Assembly: GCA_015501585.1 (NCBI GenBank)
Contig: JADNRY010000014.1
Location: forward strand, 531,791-595,790
Direction of reading: 5' to 3'
Length of the DNA: 64,000 bases
Source: Rhodocollybia butyracea
Taxonomy: Eukaryota > Basidiomycota > Agaricomycetes > Agaricales > Omphalotaceae
Shown here piece after piece: positions 23,145 to 33,359 of the stretch. The position numbers were made by a program, and so were the translations under genes. Within the stretch, counting starts at the first letter, position 1; every line of letters begins with the position of its first letter. The notes below the pieces were generated by a model, which saw only the letters and a program-made list of their open reading frames with translations, made no database searches and was not told the DNA's origin.

Positions 23145-23897
23145 GTGTTCAATGTTCATTTTACGTCAATTGATGACTCGGTGAGGCGGTTGCGTACACA
23201 GACCTTTTGGTATGTACAGTGCCTTGCCTTCGTACCACTATCATCTATAAAGCCTGTACTCTCATCGGTGAAGTTTGAAGACAAGATACTTGGGCCAGCG
23301 CCACAGATGACACCAGAAGGTGCGTCCTTCACGATGTCGACGAGTTTTCATTTCACTGACCGTTTTGCAGAGATAAACAACGCCGACGCGACGCTATTCA
23401 CTTGCCGGATGAGAGACAAGGAGGTTTTCAGCGGCGTCTACAACCACAAACAGCACACTCTTCATCCCCACATTCCTTCGTACACACCTTCGAAGTGGGA
23501 AGCCAATTTGCAGGCTCGATCCGTGATCCATAATAACGTGTGGAACTCGGACGATGATGATGACGAGGATGGCATGCCGGCTACCACTTGGCTCGAGTCG
23601 ATCCATGCACTTTCACCTTTGCCTAACGACAACTCCACCTGGCTGCCCTACTTTCGTAATGTCGCTGGTCCGGGTTCCTCATCAGAACAGGCAAAGGCTA
23701 ATGGTGAAACAGTCATCGAGATGAAGCTCAGCGTGCTCCTTACGCTGTTCCTCAAAGGCACGAATTTCGATGCAGGTAGATTTCCGACGGTGGGGACCGA
23801 TGGGATATGGCGATTGCCACAGATGGAGGGTAACCTGGGCATTGACGAGCATCTGTTCGTCCAGGTGGGAAAGGACTTCGTCGTGAAAGTTGCGTAG
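23145..23897 (+). CDS. Hypothetical protein, no family recognised
   Basis: A 250-residue open frame with balanced composition, an acidic run (SDDDDDEDGM, residues about 130-140) and an end IDEHLFVQVGKDFVVKVA just before the first tRNA-Gly gene. No signal peptide or membrane segment is clear. A diverged and broken copy of residues about 125-250 lies at 25840-26165, again immediately upstream of a tRNA-Gly, so this segment travelled with the tRNA in a segmental duplication. Upstream exons may exist: the first 30-40 residues look less protein-like. It could be a fragment of a larger gene; function unknown. Confidence 0.4.
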   Translation: MFNVHFTSIDDSVRRLRTQTFWYVQCLAFVPLSSIKPVLSSVKFEDKILGPAPQMTPEGASFTMSTSFHFTDRFAEINNADATLFTCRMRDKEVFSGVYNHKQHTLHPHIPSYTPSKWEANLQARSVIHNNVWNSDDDDDEDGMPATTWLESIHALSPLPNDNSTWLPYFRNVAGPGSSSEQAKANGETVIEMKLSVLLTLFLKGTNFDAGRFPTVGTDGIWRLPQMEGNLGIDEHLFVQVGKDFVVKVA

Positions 23898-23952
23898 TTG
23901 TGTAACGAACAGTGTACTGATGATATATTTGCTATTTATGCACATTTTGAAG

Positions 23953-24050
23953 ACACCGTTGGTGAAGTGGTTATCATGCTTGCCTTCCATGTCCTCGAAG
24001 CTATCAATTTGGCTCAAGCAAGCGGCTCGGGTTCGATTCCCGAACGGTGT
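23953..24050 (+). tRNA. tRNA-Gly(UCC): tRNA-Gly(UCC) with 27-nt intron, copy 1
   Basis: Acceptor stem ACACCGT pairs perfectly with ACGGTGT. D arm GTGA/TCAT encloses a GTGG loop. Anticodon stem CTTGC pairs with GCAAG, and T arm TCGGG/CCCGA encloses TTCGATT. The loop reads CTTCCA then A, giving anticodon TCC at 23986-23988. A 27-nt intron (23990-24016) sits at the canonical place between positions 37 and 38. Discriminator base A follows. The mature length is 71 nt. Internal B box GGTTCGATTCC is present and a T-rich stop follows near 24080. The gene looks fully functional. Confidence 0.92.
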
Positions 24051-24600
24051 ATGCCGAATTGCAAGAATCCATTGTACTTCTTTTGTAACGTAAACACTTT
24101 TCTTCCATCACACCACTGGACACACCTCAGCTCAGTCATAGTATCCCGGAAAAAGGTACCAAACGACCTTCCCATTCCTCTCGTAGCCTAGCCAGCTGTC
24201 TTTCACGAAGAGAATACAGATACTTGTTCACGTATAAATTCATCTTTCACGTCCTTCAACACTACGGCACATCCTTTTCTCCAAACACCATAACTAACGA
24301 TGCCCTGACATGGCTGGCATCTCTCTAACATCTCCTGGCCACTGAAATCTGCGCGCCCCATCTAGATATTTCCTGGCTTCTTCATCACCGGGCACTGTTA
24401 TCGAGTTACCAACGACAGTGCATTCGCGGTAGATGTCAATACACACGTTCCCAGAACACATCGTGCTTCTTCTCTCTTCCTTATCCAACCTCTGTACGTC
24501 TGAACCCGGGCTTAAAAACTCGCTCATCTAGGTGTTTTCTTCGACTTCCTCCATCTCAAGGGATCTCTACTCATCGGTGACGGAAATGAACGGAAAAGGG
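24051..24600. repeat. Segmental repeat type 1, copy 1 (downstream of tRNA)
   Basis: About 550 bp resembling 31350-31950 over its whole length and 26291-26530 in its first part. Shared landmarks in order are CAGTCATAGTATCC, AGCTGTCTT, TTCATCTTTCACGTCCT, AACACTACGGCA, CAACGACAGTGCA-like and GTGTATTGAC/GATGTC (minus-strand reading). No copy keeps a long shared open frame, so the repeat does not now encode a protein. Confidence 0.6.
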
Positions 24601-25060
24601 AGACCGTCTGACCAGGACAGGAACGATGATGGGCGTAAGAATGCGAAGTGTTGTTGTGGTGTTGAGATTGCTTGTCACTGTACACGTCATTGTGCTACTC
24701 ACAACGACAATGCACTAGATGTCAATGTTCAAACCTGCAACCTTCAACCTTCAAGGTCAATCCACGCGTAATGAATCAAAGATAGTTGGAATTAGTGGTG
24801 CGGGATGCTGTACAAGTTTTTTCTGGTGGATGACCCCTTCGATTGTCTGGGCTCGTCGACGTGGAAGGGTTTTGCGAAGAAGTCTAGAAGATGCGGAAGA
24901 GCGGAATGTCTGTCTTGCGCAGTCGTCCTTCTCTAGATCTGCTGACCGTAACTCTCAATCCTATACCATTCCTGTTAGCGCCGAATTCGGTTTCTGAATA
25001 AGATACGTGGTGCGCTGCAGAAACATCCTAGGGATATTATGTTTCTGTTCTTGTGCTTCT
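24600..25060. other. Spacer between segmental repeats
   Basis: No supported gene. Short frames at 24532-24771 and 24719-24997 show no recognisable domains. Confidence 0.4.
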
Positions 25061-25064
25061 TTCT

Positions 25065-25830
25065 CAACGCGATAAGTAGCTTCATCTATCCTGGAATCAA
25101 AATAAGCGTGAATGTTTCAAGCAGTCATTCTTTCCCCATTCCTGACGAAGTATCTGGAGGTGTTTAGCACATCGGCGACGTCGAATCAGGCATCCAAACT
25201 CTTACCTCGAAAATCGTGGATAAGGAGCCAAACACGCAAGATCGAATGTAGCGCGTTAATACCTGGAGCAAGCTGGGAGGAATAACTCACAGGGTAAAAG
25301 ATCGATACTATATCTCTGTCGATGACGTTGACTCTTTCTTGTCCAGCTCGACGACAACACAAAGAGATGGCTTCGCAAGAAGACGACTATGCGATGATGG
25401 TTGGCATTGATGTGACACAGAGATCCAGGTTTAACAGTTTCGTTCAGTATCCTGCGAGTCTAAGGTTGGAACAGGCAGTACGTGAAGTTTTCTTCCAATT
25501 GTAAGCTTTCATTTGCATATACTGGAGGGGGCTCGGCGATATGATGGTGGAACGCTTGCAAGTCTATGAGGCCAAGATGTATCTTTGTCTGGACGGTGTT
25601 TCAGAGGTCCCCAATTCACAATCTCTGAACGTATTCTGACTTTCGCTTACCTTTACACATACCTTTACACAAGGCCAATATGATACCACCGTTTCGAACA
25701 AAGAACTCCCGCAGATCCAAAAAGACGTTCTAAAAATTCAGCACGGGGGCAACGAAAAGACTCCTTACATGTTACAAGCCGCCCGCTTTTTGTTCATCGT
25801 CATTTGTGAGAAGCACCATCATGCTAGAGA
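25065..25830 (+). pseudogene. Argonaute Piwi-domain pseudogene fragment
   Basis: On the plus strand the segment follows the intact Argonaute gene (39737-43108) from the MID region into Piwi: a SFIYPGIK-like start at 25080, MVGIDVTQ near 25400, FVQYPASLRLEQ near 25440, DMMVERLQVYEAK near 25540, LDGVSEV near 25595, then GQYDT near 25675 and ICEKHHHA near 25805. Deletions and frame breaks interrupt it; the stretch after VGIDVT has lost about 40 residues and the catalytic FRDGVSE has become CLDGVSE. Intron positions of the parent are still visible, so this is a DNA-level copy, not a retrocopy. It lies within the tRNA-Gly duplication patchwork. Confidence 0.85.
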
Positions 25831-25839
25831 TGTAAGTGT

Positions 25840-26165
25840 AAATCCTTTTTCGCTAGGCTATAATCCGTAGCAACGTGTGGGACTCGGACTTTGGCCCCTC
25901 CTGGCTGCCGTGTTTTCGCAAATGTCGCGGGTTTGGGTTCTTCGCTGGAACACGTACTGCTGGCGATACAGTCATCGAGACGAAGCCGCAAGCTCAGCTT
26001 GCTCATGATACTGTTCCTTGATGCTACGACTAGATGATACGCATAAATCTCTGACTCTGGGGACCGATGGGAATTGGCGGTTACTACGCGTTGACGAGCA
26101 TGTGTTCATTAATCTGTTCGTTAAAGTGGTGAAAGGACTTTGTGGATGTAAGTTGTGTAACGAAT
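25840..26165 (+). pseudogene. Broken second copy of the 23145-23897 protein segment
   Basis: Similarity to the C-terminal half of the upstream hypothetical gene: VIRSNVWDSD against VIHNNVWNSD, SWLPCFRKC against TWLPYFRNV, GDTVIETK against GETVIEMK, and GTDG-like and DEHVF blocks close to the tRNA. Several stops and frame changes interrupt it. It ends about 30 bases before tRNA-Gly copy 2, the same spacing as at the first locus. Confidence 0.65.
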
Positions 26166-26197
26166 ATTGTACTGTCATATGATGCTTATTTTTAAAG

Positions 26198-26290
26198 ACA
26201 CCGTTGGTGAAGTGGTTATCATGCTTGCCTTCCATCGTCACTCTCTGAGCTTGAGAAGCAAGCGGCTCGGGTTCGATTCCCGAACGGTGT
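26198..26290 (+). tRNA. tRNA-Gly(UCC): tRNA-Gly(UCC) with 22-nt intron, copy 2
   Basis: The 71 mature bases are identical to copy 1: acceptor ACACCGT/ACGGTGT, anticodon loop CTTCCA-A with anticodon TCC at 26231-26233, and T arm TCGGG-TTCGATT-CCCGA. The intron (26235-26256) is 22 nt and unrelated in sequence to the 27-nt intron of copy 1. Conservation of the mature part beside a fully diverged intron indicates that both genes are under selection as working tRNAs. Confidence 0.92.
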
Positions 26291-26530
26291 ATAAAATTCG
26301 TCGGCATAAGCAGTTGTTTTGGTACCTGATCATAATTTATTTTTTTCTCTTTCTTCCTTCACACCACTGACCAGTGGCAGTGGACACAGCTTCAGCTCAG
26401 TCACAGTATCATGGGCAAAAGGAGCCAAAAGACTAGGACTCTCCACCTTTTCCACTCCTTGCCTTAGCTAGTTGTCTTTTACAAAGAGAATTACATCCCT
26501 TCTTGTATCATTGTTCACATTCATTGTCCT
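26291..26530. repeat. Segmental repeat type 1, copy 2 (partial)
   Basis: Matches the first part of 24051-24600 and 31350-31600: a CACACCACTG-like start, TCAGCTCAGTCACAGTATC, CCTTCCACTCCTTGCC-like, AGTTGTCTTTTAC and GTTCACATTCATTGTCC. It ends where the next tRNA-like sequence begins. Confidence 0.55.
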
Positions 26531-26562
26531 TGTACGGATATAGCTGCTATTTATTTTGGAAG

Positions 26563-26653
26563 ACACCGTTGGTGAAGTGGTTATCATGCTTGTCCTCGAA
26601 ATTGGTGGTATTATTAGACAGCAAGCGGCTGGGGTTCGATTCCCGAACGGCGT
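26563..26653 (+). pseudogene. tRNA-Gly pseudogene lacking its anticodon, copy 3
   Basis: The 5' half is identical to the functional copies through CATGCTTG. Then nine bases, CCTTCCATG, which include the anticodon, are missing, and the sequence continues with the intron-like TCCTCGAA. The T stem has a mismatch (TGGGG against CCCGA) and the acceptor stem another (ACGGCGT). It cannot decode glycine. Confidence 0.85.
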
Positions 26654-26689
26654 ATAACAATGTATAACAATGGGAATAGTTTTGTATTT

Positions 26690-27195
26690 TCCATAATGTA
26701 CTTGTTGAGTCGCCATTTCTTTCTTTCTCTCTTCTCCGAGTCGCCTCCACTGGACTCCTAGGATCCCACGCCTCAACTTGGGCACAGAATGTTGGGTTCT
26801 GGGTTCTGGCAACCCAAAATCTTGGCATCTTGGCCTGCCCAATGCCCATGCATGATGATACATCATTCTCATCCTAACCTTGTCTCAGTAGACAACACCT
26901 ACGATTCCTGTCTTGATCTCTACACTGCTATTGTGATATCTCCCGGTATCATTCGCCTGGCCCAACTTCAAACACAGCTGATTGACAATGTGTCCCGTGT
27001 AAGTGATGAAGGAGGAACCTTGGATGTGCGTTCAGTTTTTGGTGCAGATTTCTACTCGCTACTTTCAGTCTCTATCTGCACCAGACGAGTAAAAGCCCAT
27101 ATAATGCTGATGATATTGAGTGGGAAATTCTTGTCTTGCATACAGAAGATATCTTCCCACCACCCTGGGCCTTGGTGGTGAATTACCGGTTTCTC
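26690..27195. repeat. Segmental repeat type 2, copy 1
   Basis: About 500 bp resembling 29930-30480. Shared blocks include GGGCACA, CATTCTCATCCTAACCTT/GTCTCAGT, CCTGGCCCAACTTCAAACA, GATTTCTACTCGCTA, CTGCACCAGA and GAAATTCTTGTCTTGCAT. In the other copy a short frame MNKAPYNVDLVEGEILVLHAE is open; here the same frame is broken by stops, so the original coding sequence, if any, is decayed. Confidence 0.6.
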
Positions 27196-27727
27196 GTCAA
27201 CAACCCGCCATGGTAAACGCTCTAACGCGTATACGCGACGACCTCATGACTATCACGTTACCTACGTCAGTATTTAAAGTCACGCCATCGTTACTTTAAC
27301 TTTCTTTTTCTCTCTCTTGCCTCCATCATCTTGTATCGTACGATACCCGGTCGCTAAATATATCAAGGCTACTTTCAACTTCCGTTCCATCAGTGTCTCA
27401 TCCAATCCATAGGACGTTTCCAGCCATGCGATCCCAGCACAATCCCAGCACCCCAGCTGGATATAGCTACTTCTCACGCCCCGCGCTTGGACCATATTGA
27501 TTCATCCAATCTGAAACGGTCATACGAGATGTTCAAGTGTTCAGAGGTGTTCAGTTACACAAATCAATTTTATTGATCGTCAGTGTTCTGTCTGCTTAGA
27601 GGAGACTAAAGTGTTCAAGGGTTGCAAAGAAGACTAAGATCTAGGGGTGTTTACTCTAGCTGAAGGTACAAGATAAAGGAAAAACTCGTGACTGTCCGAT
27701 CATAACAAAAGCGCCGCCATTACTCTG

Positions 27728-28841
27728 TTAGTTTGTAGCAAAATCCTCCTCCGTCTGGGGACGACTGTATCTGGGACAAGTCGCGCACCAAAAGCTATAT
27801 CCTGCCGCAAATAGTCCCAACGCACTTGTATAGTTTTTGAGATTCTCCGAAATGTCCTTCCCTGTGTCTATTTCGACATTGAGCCTCCTTATTTTTTCCT
27901 CTTCATTAACAATTATTCCCTTCAATAATGTCCGAGCTTGTTCATCTGGCAGGTTGTACTCTTTCATCAAGACTGGAACCGCGTTTCGAATTCTATCTGT
28001 GCATTGTTCGCGCTCCATCTGCCAGGAAAAATAATCGTTCGTCAAGCTCGCGATAATTCCAACTACGTGCTCGTATTCTCGGGCCAGCAGTTCTTCTTTT
28101 TCGCCCAATTGCAATGGGATTTTCATGGCCCAACGAATCAGGCTACACACGAAACTATATCATGTGTTGGTTAAGTCCTGCATCAACTCAAAGATATGAA
28201 GATCGGCTTACTTATAGTCGAAATTGGTCTTCCTATACGGAATATAGCTATCGAGAGTTTCAAACTCCCCCTCGACACTATCTCTGTGGTGAAGAGAGGA
28301 GTCCAAAGCAGCAAGTAGCACCTGGCTCTCGGGGACGTTTTGGTCTGCGAGTTCCAAGCGGATATTTCGCAGGAACATCTTCATCCCACCGACAACTTGG
28401 CCGGCATACTCGTTCTCGTCGTATTTTTTGTATAGAGCCTGGCGCAAGATGGCATGTTCAATACACGCTTCTCCGAATGGGAGATCTTCCATCATATCTA
28501 GCGCAGAGTAAGTAGGTCAACTGAAAGCTCTATGGATGGCCAACAACGAGATATTTACCATCTACGATACACAGGAACTCGATGAACTGGACGGCATATT
28601 TCAATCGTTTCTTTTCCGACATTGAAAGACATAATCCAAAAATATTTCCTGCAGGGTTGTTATGACGATACTCTGCTTTTTTTCTTTCCCTCGTGTTGGG
28701 AACTGTGCAGCTTTGGATGGTAGTCCGCAAGGCTTCGTCTATAGTCGACTGCGCATCGAGCTGACAACTTTTGACAGGAAGTGAGCTGAAATACGAGGCA
28801 GCGCAGGTGGTGTCGATAGATTGAGCTGTGAACGGAGCCAT
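27728..28841 (-). CDS. Class I terpene synthase (terpenoid cyclase)
   Basis: Exons 28559-28841, 28212-28497 and 27728-28142 give 984 nt and 327 residues, a normal length for the family. The Asp-rich metal site DDMMED (residues 94-99) is assembled across the first splice junction. The second metal site NDYFSWQME (residues 225-233) fits the NSE consensus N-D-x-x-S-x-x-x-E. GYSFWCATCPRY near residue 307 matches the conserved end of fungal cyclases. The enzyme should ionise a prenyl diphosphate and cyclise it with bound magnesium in the cytosol. Substrate length cannot be read from the sequence; NDYFSW and CPRY recall fungal cyclases of sesqui- to sesterterpene types. No cytochrome P450, transporter or prenyltransferase lies beside it. 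It stands alone between segmental repeats. All splice sites are canonical and both metal motifs are intact. Confidence 0.9.
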
Positions 28842-28869
28842 GCTTGGTTAGTTGGATACGATGGGCGTA

Positions 28870-29790
28870 CAAACTCTTTTATAGGTCCTCTGTTTGTTCC
28901 GACTGGTAAGGTATAATATTCCGTCATGGCTCCATTGGTTCCCTCGGCTTACCATGGAAATTTTGATACTTATTCATCCAGACTTCTGCTGCTTGTACAA
29001 GGTGCAACGTCCACCCGACGCGTGCACTTCGGAGGTCGTCGGTAAGATCTTTCAAAGATTTGTGGTGGAACATTATACCTGTAGAGAACGCACCACCGAA
29101 ATGGTGCGCATTGATAGGCTTTTTTGGTCAGGGCGGAGTCTTCATTCCATTCCTTGATTGTTTACCTTTGCATTTTCCTTTTCTTTCAACAGCACCGACA
29201 GAATGATCCTCGGCAGATCCGTGTTAAGCTGACATCATACCTCTGCGCTGTTCTGCGAGTACAATCTCAGTTGAACCTTCCAGAGGTAGATTTATAGATA
29301 TACAACATCGTACACCAGTACAAGATACTTACACCAAGTGATGCTTAGTTCTAGTTTTGCTTCCTCAGCTTGGACACTAAGTCTACCCCTGACTATCCCG
29401 CGGTGAACAAATAAACGCCACCTACATTCCAGAAGTCAAGATTGTCATGTTTACAGCTTCGTTCAGATCTGACTCCCCAGACTTAGTATGCTCAAGATCT
29501 ATGAAACGCTTACGGATGTAGCGCTAGCATCGGGTCATCCTCATCGATATTACCTGGGCCACGTCATATCCTGATACCGTTATACTTGTGTCTTAAGATC
29601 TTAGGAGCAAGCAACGCAGTGATCTGTCTACGTCGTCAATGGGAGCTTTTGCATAAACAAGGCCTTCCCCGTAAAGTAAAAACTAGAGTTACATCTCGGG
29701 GTTCTTGGAGTCCGTAGCGCCGCAACATATCGGGCCAAATCGGGTCCATATGTACAGCTTTGACCTACCTTGATCAGCTGGATTTCCCGG
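28870..29790. other. Spacer upstream of terpene synthase
   Basis: No supported gene. This holds the promoter region of the divergent-side terpene synthase. Short frames (28894-29157) show no recognised domain. Confidence 0.4.
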
Positions 29791-29890
29791 TATCCTTGGT
29801 GAAGTGTTTATCATGCTTCCCTTCTATGCACTGGGTCAAGTCACTACATCAAGCAAGCGGCTCCGGTTCGATTAAGATTTCTGAATGGTA
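29790..29890 (+). pseudogene. Decayed tRNA-Gly copy 4
   Basis: CTTGGTGAAGTGTTTATCATG and GCAAGCGGCT..GGTTCGATT still match the tRNA-Gly family, but the 5' acceptor half is altered. The anticodon loop reads CTTCTA, and the 3' end of the T arm is replaced by TAAGATTTCTGAATGGTA. No acceptor stem can form. Confidence 0.75.
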
Positions 29891-29929
29891 TACTATACTG
29901 TAGCAGTGGGCCCATTTTTTTCCCGCCGG

Positions 29930-30480
29930 CGGAACATATTACTTGTAATGCTTGGGTCGAATTTCTTTCTTTCTTCTTGCTTCCTACTGGACCCTCCTAG
30001 GCCACAGCTCGGGCACAAAATGGACAGCTTGGTCCTAGGCAAAGGTGTTGTATCGGCATCTCGGCGGACTCGGCCTGCCTCTTCTTTCATTATGCATTGT
30101 TCTCGTTCTAACCTTATCTCAGTGGACAGGTTCCCGTCTCGATCTAAATCGATCTCCTGGTATCCTTCACCTGGCCCAGCTTCAAACACAGATTTCGATT
30201 AACAACGATGATTGGCTGTCTCGTGTAAGAAACCGTTGGTGATAAAGGACGAAATTTGGACGTACGTTCAGTTTTTTGTTGTAGATTTCTACTCGCTAAT
30301 TCAATCTGTCTGCACCAGATGAATAAAGCCCCATATAATGTTGATCTTGTTGAAGGGGAAATTCTTGTCTTGCATGCAGAAGACATAGGTGATGGCGTAT
30401 TCGCCCTCACTCAGGCTGCGCGCACCCTCCGTGGTGAATTACTGGTTTCCTCATCAACAACCTGCCATGTCTCCAAGTAC
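29930..30480. repeat. Segmental repeat type 2, copy 2
   Basis: Diverged copy of 26690-27195, again just downstream of a tRNA-Gly-like sequence. It contains the frame MNKAPYNVDLVEGEILVLHAED (30320-30390), open here but broken in the other copy. No domain recognised. Confidence 0.55.
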
Positions 30481-30499
30481 GATCCCAGTATCCAACGAT

Positions 30500-31320
30500 G
30501 ATCTCACGCCCCCGTGCCTTCTTGACTCCGAGAACAATGATGTTTTCACATTCAGGATGAAAACAGCCCGTCTGCCTGAGAGAAGTCGTCTGTTTTCGCA
30601 ATGATACTCGATTTGCACTCTAAGCTTTCAGCATATATATGAACAATACGCATGCGTAAACTTTTCCAGGTGACTGATGTTAACGCGATTTATTTTTGAG
30701 CCCTTTCCTTCGTGTTCTGAAACGAAAAACAGTGTATATGCATGAATATGTCAAATTGAGCTGAGAAAACTTGGAAATATATGCAACAAAAGGTAAATAA
30801 TTTCTTCCCTTTTCCTTTCTTTTCTCTCCTTTTCTCAACTTGAAAAAACTTGAAAACATCTGATTCGCCACAGAGTTAGGATACGAGCCCTGAAACGCTC
30901 TCTCGGCCCCATCTAGCGCCCAAATTTCGAAATGTCCTCTCGGCCCCATCTTCCGAGACAGATCTTCCAACGCCAACTGCTGCTGCATTTCCATATAGCA
31001 CAGGTGCCCATTATGACTTTCCTACCGAACCTTTACGGAATCATCCATTTTGTAGGAGGGTATTGGCTCAGGTTGTTTTAAAGGTGCACAAAAATCCCAA
31101 GCTGTACAGATGTTGTTATTTGGTGCTCGTGGTACGTGTATTCACTTGATTTTGTCCCAGACAGGTTTTGACTTTTTATATCGCAGGTTATCCAGAGTTT
31201 AGGAAGCCAACTTTCCAGGCCAGTGATCTCAACAAAGAAGAGGAAGAGTCAAGTTCAGATACTACTTCACTTGAGTCAGACGGCAGAATGATATTCATTA
31301 GCTTTTTGACATCGGCTCAG
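30500..31320. other. Spacer
   Basis: Holds only short frames and a pyrimidine-rich stretch around 30800-30840. No gene supported. Confidence 0.4.
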
Positions 31321-31329
31321 TGATTGTGT

Positions 31330-31349
31330 GAAGATTCCTGAACGGTGTA
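31330..31349 (+). pseudogene. tRNA-Gly 3' end fragment, copy 5
   Basis: GATTCCTGAACGGTGTA keeps the 3' T stem (one change) and acceptor end of the tRNA-Gly family; no D or anticodon arm precedes it. Repeat type 1 follows directly. Confidence 0.6.
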
Positions 31350-31950
31350 TAATCTCATCTACTGTTTTTCCTTGTTTCTTTCTTTCTTTCTTCCTTCACC
31401 ACTTCAGCTCGGTCATAGTATCCTGGGTCAAAGGTGCCAAACAAATAGTACTCTCCGACTCCACCCTTCCCATTCCTTCTGTATTCTAGTTAGCTGTCTT
31501 CTATGAAGAGGATACTTCACATAAAATTCCTCTCGTATGACCGGCACTATTCATTCATCTTTCACGTCCTCTAACACTACGGCATAACCTTTCCTACCAA
31601 TGACTAACGATCCCCTGATGGTGATATTGCTGGCATTACTCTCAACATCTCCTGGCCCGAAATCCATGCGTCCCATCTGAGTCTGTTGTTGTGGTGTTGA
31701 GATATGTCTTAGCTGCTTGGTCACTGTCGCTATTATTGAGTGCTACTACCAACGGCAGTGCACTCATGGTAGACATCAATACACACGTACCAAACATGAC
31801 CAAGAACATATCATGCCTCTCCCTTTTGAACCCGGGATTTAAACTCATTCATCTGGCCGTTTTCTTCTACTTCTTCTACTAAGAAGTTTCTCTGTCTATC
31901 GAGTATCAAGGGAACTATGCTCATCGGAGATGAAAATGAGTGAGAACACG
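31350..31950. repeat. Segmental repeat type 1, copy 3
   Basis: Collinear with 24051-24600, including the ends GGGATTTAAACTCATTCATCT and CATCGGAGATGAAAATGA-like blocks. The minus-strand frames of the two copies diverge in length and phase, which argues against a shared living gene. Confidence 0.6.
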
Positions 31951-31959
31951 GAAGGGAGA

Positions 31960-32960
31960 GAGACTAGGACGCAAAGTGACCATCTGGAGCTTCGCTGTCT
32001 GAAAATAGATCTTGTCACCATGGACTCGGAAGCTGCGCAACGTGGCTATATTCATCAAAGCCTTGGTCGGTGTTTGGTTTTTGCCTCAGTAGAGTATCCA
32101 GGTAACATGGTAACGTCGGCCTCTTCGATCCTATCTGAAACACCTCCTGGGTTATTGTGAGTGGCGTTACACTAGTTGTAGTGTATTTGGATGCACAGTA
32201 CAGTGTTTGATTTGCCATTAACTCACCCATGCATGTGGACATACCAAAACCAAAGTAACTAGATTCCAGCATCAGCAAACCTCTCCATCCATCAAGCGGC
32301 GATTCAAGCCAAAGCATCCGCCTAGCTGCCGGCTGCCCAGCCTCGCCATCGCCCGAAGCCGTAGAGCTGTGCTGTACCACAAGGAAGCGGAGTAGTAGTA
32401 GTAGTAGTAGTAGTATGCTCGGCTCAGCTCTACAGCGGGGTCCCACGAGGGAATAGCCGGACTCTAGGGGAGAGAGGCAGCGAGCTCGACCATGAAGGGA
32501 AGGTAAGTAGACTGCAAGCTCTCCCAGAGAGGTAGTACAAAGTAGCTAGAGGCTATAGTATGAGTGTGTAATTTATAATGTCAGTCCCTCCCGCTCTATC
32601 TGAGGACCCATGGTACTCTATCGTAGATAGTTACCCCAAAGTTTACCCACGATTTGATGACTGACAATCGGGATTGTCTCGGCGCCTGCCATAAGCGCCC
32701 ACCGTGCGAATCTGGGTGCTTATGGTAGACTCGCCAACTTCCTCAAAAGATCTCGATGGCAACTAATACTAACTCTAGTAGTTGCTTGGGGTTCTGCTTC
32801 ACAATCAACTTTGGCTCCGAAGCTCCCATGGTAGATTTCTGAATCCCGCTCACATAACCTGCCAGGATGAACTCAGGAACTCTGGACTGCTATCCGGGAG
32901 CGCTCCATAGCTCAGACTCGTGCTCTTTAGTGCCAGTATCATTTCTCTGGGGAGCTATGG
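31960..32960. other. Spacer with trinucleotide microsatellite
   Basis: An AGT trinucleotide tract of about eight units lies at 32391-32415. Nothing else is supported. Confidence 0.5.
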
Positions 32961-32976
32961 AATGAATTGAAACTGA

Positions 32977-33350
32977 CAGCTGATTAGGAAATTCTAGCAC
33001 ATTTTCGAAAAAATACTCATGAGTGATTTTGTTTACAACCAAACAAAAGTGACATTGATGTAGGTGACTCACACGTGTACTGGCCGCATCTTACCATACG
33101 CGTTGACTTCAAATGCAACTTTTTTCTTTCGATATTGCAGTCTTTACATGAGACATACATCATAGGGTGCTGTAGACTCATTTCTTGGGCTACTGAAGAG
33201 CATAAGAGTAATGTAAGTATGGGTGAAGTGTTGGCGGAGTGGAGGGAATGGAGCTTTGAATGGAATATGATGACGTCACTTTGTTTGGTTGTAAATAAAA
33301 TCACTACTGAGCGTTTTTTCGAAAATGTGCTAGAATATCCTAATCAGCTG
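32977..33350. mobile_element. Inverted-repeat element (MITE-like or hairpin), about 374 bp
   Basis: Arms 32977-33054 and 33275-33350 are imperfect inverted repeats of about 76 bp (CAGCTGATTAGGAAATTCTA... against its complement), separated by 220 bp. Both arms keep ATTCTAGCACATTTTCGAAA and TTTACAACCAAACAAA. No open frame spans the middle and no target duplication was obvious, so the class is not known. Confidence 0.6.
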
Positions 33351-33359
33351 GAATAGCAC

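Noticed and set aside
24294..24527. Minus-strand 77-residue frame in repeat type 1
   Set aside because: The second copy at 31642-31848 does not keep the same frame or length, so it is not supported as a gene.
27728..28841. Terpenoid biosynthetic cluster around the cyclase
   Set aside because: No P450, prenyltransferase, transporter or regulator could be read within about 10 kb on either side.
32391..32415. Short regularly spaced repeat as CRISPR-like
   Set aside because: Plain AGT trinucleotide microsatellite in a eukaryotic genome; no spacers.
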